A stretch of DNA of 64,000 bases from positions 62,001 through 126,000 of the forward strand of contig NZ_QJJS01000008.1 of NCBI RefSeq assembly GCF_003201595.1, given 5' to 3'. The position numbers were made by a program, and so were the translations under genes. This document shows, one piece after another, positions 58,316 to 64,000 of the stretch. The notes below the pieces were generated by a model that ran no database searches, was not told where the DNA came from, and saw only the letters and a program-made list of their open reading frames with translations. Position 1 is the first letter of the stretch, and each line of letters begins with the position of its first letter. The DNA comes from Sphaerotilus hippei. GTDB lineage: Bacteria; Pseudomonadota; Gammaproteobacteria; Burkholderiales; Burkholderiaceae_C.

Positions 58316-58433
58316 GCCCGCCCCGGCCCGGCAGGGCCCGCTTCGGCGCCACCGGGCGCGCGCGCGCAAGCACAATCACGGCCGACAGCAGCATCGACCC
58401 CCGTTGCCTGCGCCCCCCTCGAACGGAAACACC

Positions 58434-59345
58434 ATGCCCGCACTGATCTGTGGCTCGCTCGCCTTTGACACCATCGCCAACTTCAACGGCCGTTTTGCCC
58501 AGCAGATCCTGCCCGAGCAGATCCACATCCTGAACGTCTCGTTCCTGGTGCCCACGCTGCGCCGCGAGTTCGGCGGCTGCGCCGGCAACATCGCCTACAC
58601 CCTGAAGGCGCTGGGCGGCGAGCCGCGCGTGATGGCCGCGCTGGGCGAGGACGGCGACAAGTACCTGGCCCGCATGCGGCAGCAGGGCATCGACGTGCGC
58701 CACGTGCTGCAGGTCGAGGACAGCTACACCGCCCAGGCGCACATCATCACCGACCAGGACAACAACCAGATCACCGCATTCCACCCGGGCGCGATGTCGC
58801 ACGCCGGACAGATCGACGTGCCGCAGGACGGCAAGGACCTGGCCGTGGCCATCATCGCCCCCGACGGCCGCGACGCGATGCTGCGCCACGCCGCGCAGTT
58901 GCAGCAGGCCGGCGTGCCTTTCGTCTTCGATCCGGGCCAGGGCCTGCCGATGTTCGACGGGGAGGAGCTGCGTGCCTTCGTCGACCAGGCCACCTGGGTC
59001 ACGGTGAACGACTACGAGGCCCGCATGCTGTGCGAGCGCATGGGCACCGACCTGGCCACGCTGTCGCGTTCGCACCTGAAGGCGGTGATCGTCACGCTCG
59101 GCGCCGAAGGCTGCGACCTGTGGATCCAGGGCGAGGTGCGCCGCATCGACGGCGTGCCGGCCTCGGCCGTGCTCGATCCGACCGGCTGCGGCGACGCCTT
59201 CCGCGCCGGCCTGCTGTTCGGCCTGGAACGCGGCTGGGCACTGGATCGCTGCGTGAGCCTGGGCAACCGCCTGGGCGCGATCAAGATCGCCTGCCACGGC
59301 CCGCAGAACCACCAGCTGCCGCCGGCACTGATCGAGGACCTGTGA
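58434..59345 (+). CDS. PfkB-family carbohydrate/nucleoside kinase (adenosine-kinase-like)
   Basis: A 303-residue ribokinase-fold enzyme. It opens MPALICGSLAFDTIANFNG, with the FGGCAGNIAYTLKALGG substrate-binding stretch near 45-61 and the PfkB signature LDPTGCGDAFRAGLLFG near 243-259 containing the catalytic Asp in TGCGDAF. Betaproteobacterial proteins of this type are annotated as adenosine or carbohydrate kinases; the substrate is not proven. The ATG at 58434 follows the upstream terminator by 118 bases, so it has its own promoter. Confidence 0.9.
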   Translation: MPALICGSLAFDTIANFNGRFAQQILPEQIHILNVSFLVPTLRREFGGCAGNIAYTLKALGGEPRVMAALGEDGDKYLARMRQQGIDVRHVLQVEDSYTAQAHIITDQDNNQITAFHPGAMSHAGQIDVPQDGKDLAVAIIAPDGRDAMLRHAAQLQQAGVPFVFDPGQGLPMFDGEELRAFVDQATWVTVNDYEARMLCERMGTDLATLSRSHLKAVIVTLGAEGCDLWIQGEVRRIDGVPASAVLDPTGCGDAFRAGLLFGLERGWALDRCVSLGNRLGAIKIACHGPQNHQLPPALIEDL

Positions 59346-59357
59346 GCCCCCAATGAA

Positions 59358-59380
59358 AAGGCCCGGCATGGCCGGGCCTT
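59358..59380 (-). terminator. Terminator between kinase and histone-like gene
   Basis: Perfect arms aaggcccggc (59358-59367) and gccgggcctt (59371-59380) with a three-base loop. On the minus strand the stem runs into TTTTCATT, so it best serves the H1-like gene, whose stop is 38 bases away. It may also stop the kinase transcript. Confidence 0.85.
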
Positions 59381-59417
59381 GAACCTGCAAAGTGACGCGG
59401 GCCCGCAAGCCCGGGAC

Positions 59418-60077
59418 TCAGGGCTTCTCGCCGGTCGGGAAGGGCCAGGCGGCCTGCGGGCTCAGCGTGGTCTTGGCCGTGGTGCTCGATGCCGCGGTCT
59501 TCTTCGCTGCCGCCTTCTTGGCCGGCGCCGTCTTCACCGCGCCCTTGGCGGCGGGCTTGGGCGTGGCGGCCTTCTTGGCCGGGGCCTTCTTCGCTGCGGC
59601 CTTGGGTGCTGCGGCCTTGGGTGCTGCGGGTGCGGCGACGGGCTCGGCCTTGACCACGGCCTTCGCGGCCGGCTTGGGTGCGGCAGCCTTCTTCGCGGGG
59701 GCCTTCTTGGCCGGCACGACGGCCTTTTCAGCCGCCTTCACGGCCGGCTTCGGCGCCGCGGCGACGGTCTTGGCCACGGCCTTCTTGGCCGGCGCCTTCT
59801 TGGCTGCAGCCTTGACCGCCACCGGCTCTTCCTTGGCGACCGCCTTCACCACCGGCTTCGGCGCGGCCTTCTTGGCCACGACCTTCTTGGCCGGCACGAC
59901 CGGCGCAGCGGCCTTTTCAGCGGCCTTCACGGCCGGCTTGGGCGTGGCGGCCTTCTTCGCCGGGGCCTTCTTGGCCGCAACGACTTCCACCTTCTCGGCG
60001 GCCTTCACAGCGGACTTGGGTGCTGCCGCCTTCTTGGCGGGGGCCTTCTTGGCCGCAGCCTTCTTTGCAGTTGCCAT
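59418..60077 (-). CDS. Histone H1-like DNA-binding protein (lysine/alanine-rich)
   Basis: A 219-residue low-complexity protein built of repeats such as AAKKAPAKKAA and KPAVKAAEKA, very rich in Lys, Ala and Pro, with a distinct tail SPQAAWPFPTGEKP. It resembles the C-terminal domain of eukaryotic H1 and bacterial relatives (AlgP, BpH1, HctB type), which bind and compact DNA in the nucleoid. AAGGAG lies seven bases before the ATG at 60077. The repeats make the gene prone to in-frame length change. Confidence 0.9.
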   Translation of the reverse strand: MATAKKAAAKKAPAKKAAAPKSAVKAAEKVEVVAAKKAPAKKAATPKPAVKAAEKAAAPVVPAKKVVAKKAAPKPVVKAVAKEEPVAVKAAAKKAPAKKAVAKTVAAAPKPAVKAAEKAVVPAKKAPAKKAAAPKPAAKAVVKAEPVAAPAAPKAAAPKAAAKKAPAKKAATPKPAAKGAVKTAPAKKAAAKKTAASSTTAKTTLSPQAAWPFPTGEKP

Positions 60078-60281
60078 CACGGTTCTCCTTGATCAAGTTG
60101 ACTACACATCCCGGCCCACCGTCGGTCGGGATGCATCACGGTCCGCGAGACTGTCCTGGAGTAACGCTCGGGCACCGTGAACACGGGAAAGGCTGCAACG
60201 ACTTTCGCCGCTGCAGCCCACATTGCACAGGGGACAACCCCGCTCATCGAACCGACAGGAGACACCGCAGCCATCAGGACC

Positions 60282-61406
60282 TCAGTCCCAGGACAGCGCC
60301 CCACCGGTCTGGTATTCGATGACACGGGTCTCGAAGAAATTGCGCTCCTTCTTCAGGTCGATCATCTCGCTCATCCACGGGAACGGGTTTTCCTCGTTCG
60401 GGAACAGCTCGTCGAGTCCGATCTGCGTGGCACGCCGGTTGGCGATGTAGCGCAGGTAGCCCTTGAACATCGCGGCATTCAGGCCCAGCACGCCACGCGG
60501 CATGGTGTCCTCGGCGTAACGGTATTCGAGCTCGACCGCTCGTTCGAACAGGCCCTTGATCTCGGCCTTGAACTCGGCCGTCCACAGGTGCGGGTTCTCG
60601 AGCTTGATGGCGTTGATCAGGTCGATGCCGAAGTTGCAGTGCATCGACTCGTCACGCAGGATGTACTGGTACTGCTCGGCGGCACCGGTCATCTTGTTCT
60701 GGCGGCCCAGCGCCAGGATCTGCGTGAAGCCGACGTAGAAGAACAGGCCTTCCATCAGGCAGGCGAAGACGATCAGCGACTTCAGCAGCGTCTGGTCGTT
60801 GGCAGGCGTGCCGGTGTGGAAGTGCGGGTCCATGATCGCCTCGATGAAGGGGATCAGGAACTCGTCCTTGTCACGGATCGACTTCACCTCGTTGTAGGCG
60901 TTGAAGATCTCGCTCTCGTCCAGGCCCAGCGACTCGACGATGTACTGGTAGGCGTGGGTGTGGATCGCTTCTTCAAACGCTTGGCGCAGCAGGAACTGGC
61001 GGCATTCGGGCGCCGTGATGTGGCGGTAGGTGCCCAGCACGATGTTGTTGGCGGCCAGCGAGTCGGCGGTCGTGAAGAAGCCGAGGTTGCGCTTGATGAT
61101 GCGGCGCTCGTCGTCGGTCAGGCCGTTGGGATCCTTCCAGAGCGCGATGTCGCGGCTCATGTTGATCTCCTGCGGCATCCAGTGGTTCGAGCAGGTGGCG
61201 AGGTACTTTTCCCAGGCCCACTTGTACTTGAACGGCACCAGCTGGTTGACGTCGGTCTGGCCGTTGATGATGCGCTTGTCGGCGGCATTGACCCGGCGCT
61301 GAGGAGCCGATCCCGAAGCTGGCGTGGCTGCAGCCGAGGACGGCTTGGCAACAGGGGAGACTGCAGGTTCGGCTTGCAGGGGAAGGTCGTCTTCGAAGCT
61401 CAGCAT
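60282..61406 (-). CDS. nrdB: Ribonucleotide reductase class Ia beta subunit
   Basis: A 374-residue R2 subunit that houses the diiron-tyrosyl radical. An N-terminal extension of about 40 residues precedes the core. Metal ligands appear as D115 in [11 protein letters not shown]146-x2-H149 in EEAIHTH and the later [10 protein letters not shown], and the radical tyrosine corresponds to Y153, four residues after H149, as in E. coli. It follows nrdA after a 167-base gap that contains its own promoter-like sequence. It ends in a normal C-terminal tail needed for R1 binding. Confidence 0.96.
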   Translation of the reverse strand: MLSFEDDLPLQAEPAVSPVAKPSSAAATPASGSAPQRRVNAADKRIINGQTDVNQLVPFKYKWAWEKYLATCSNHWMPQEINMSRDIALWKDPNGLTDDERRIIKRNLGFFTTADSLAANNIVLGTYRHITAPECRQFLLRQAFEEAIHTHAYQYIVESLGLDESEIFNAYNEVKSIRDKDEFLIPFIEAIMDPHFHTGTPANDQTLLKSLIVFACLMEGLFFYVGFTQILALGRQNKMTGAAEQYQYILRDESMHCNFGIDLINAIKLENPHLWTAEFKAEIKGLFERAVELEYRYAEDTMPRGVLGLNAAMFKGYLRYIANRRATQIGLDELFPNEENPFPWMSEMIDLKKERNFFETRVIEYQTGGALSWD

Positions 61407-61439
61407 TTTTTTCTCGCGGTCTGTGACCGTTCATCGATC

Positions 61440-61467
61440 ATTATCGTTGTTCGTTGCTCTTTTTCAA
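61440..61467 (-). promoter_or_regulatory. Sigma-70-type promoter for nrdB
   Basis: On the minus strand TTGAAA (61467-61462), a 16-base spacer and GATAAT (61445-61440) precede the nrdB ATG by about 33 bases. The match suggests nrdB can be transcribed apart from nrdA. No NrdR-box consensus is recognisable at this site. Confidence 0.6.
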
Positions 61468-61508
61468 CGCGAAACAAGGGGGTACGGCACGTTGCCGCAC
61501 CCCTTTGA

Positions 61509-61561
61509 TCACACATGTTCCATCAGGGGGCAGCCCGTGCCCATGCTGGAACACATGTTCC
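61509..61561 (-). other. Repeats and a 15-codon frame between nrdA and nrdB
   Basis: The unit acacatgttcc occurs at 61511-61521 and again at 61551-61561, and the second copy is part of the palindrome ggaacacatgttcc (61548-61561). Between them a minus-strand frame of 15 codons (MCSSMGTGCPLMEHV, 61556-61509) could be read. Its ribosome-binding site is poor, so it may be accidental. The palindrome could be an operator or a small hairpin. Confidence 0.35.
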
Positions 61562-61573
61562 CGCGGCCGGCCT

Positions 61574-64000
<2,427 letters not shown>

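Overview
The window is GC-rich chromosomal DNA from a betaproteobacterium of the order Burkholderiales. It most resembles the Leptothrix/Sphaerotilus/Rubrivivax group, an inference from gene content and from remembered protein similarity (lysine/alanine-rich histone H1-like protein, fur/bamE/dapB order, amgK divergent from lptD). It is almost entirely coding. I found no rRNA, tRNA, IS element, integrase or CRISPR array, so this is mostly core chromosome with a few accessory patches.

Layout. 1-6333: envelope glycosylation cluster (two GT39 transferases, a GT2 polyprenyl-phosphate transferase, a flippase-like membrane protein, a PAP2 phosphatase, and a divergent UDP-glucuronate 4-epimerase-like gene). 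6480-8561: GGDEF/EAL protein. 8572-16685: gshB, a BenE-like transporter, amgK, then lptD-surA-rsmA. 16686-18160: accessory patch with a secreted barnase-family RNase, a barstar-family inhibitor, an orphan coding-like tail and an AT-rich stretch. 18161-23412: maeB beside a DctS/DctR-like two-component pair. 23453-30181: thiL-pgpA-pncC-ghrA, a second GGDEF/EAL protein, a DUF3034-like protein. 30189-41210: housekeeping (holA, lptE, leuS, exbD, exbB, dapB, bamE, fur, hprK, ptsN, hpf, corA).

The most interesting region is 41227-50731. Eight tightly coupled leftward genes (NTF2-like, SDR, DUF3833 lipoprotein, MFS permease with a 13-glutamine tract, chalcone-isomerase-like, cyclopropane-fatty-acid-synthase-like methyltransferase, DUF1365, FAD amine-oxidase-like) face a MerR regulator. 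The regulator carries the W-x9-EH and E-x-H-x-x-G signatures of the adenosylcobalamin photoreceptors CarH/LitR and is translationally coupled to a DUF4743/Nudix gene. The shared promoter region holds an operator-like inverted repeat and a TTGTACAA palindrome that can serve as -35 in both directions. I read this as a cobalamin/light-controlled membrane-lipid modification module.

50837-57601: cytochrome b561, two YceI proteins, DUF1415, and a peptide-type ABC transporter without a local binding-protein gene. 57602-58433: a non-annotated patch with two tandem paralogous microprotein genes (40 and 37 codons) set among hairpins and palindromes and closed by a strong terminator. 58434-64000: PfkB sugar/nucleoside kinase, histone H1-like protein, nrdB and the 3' part of nrdA.
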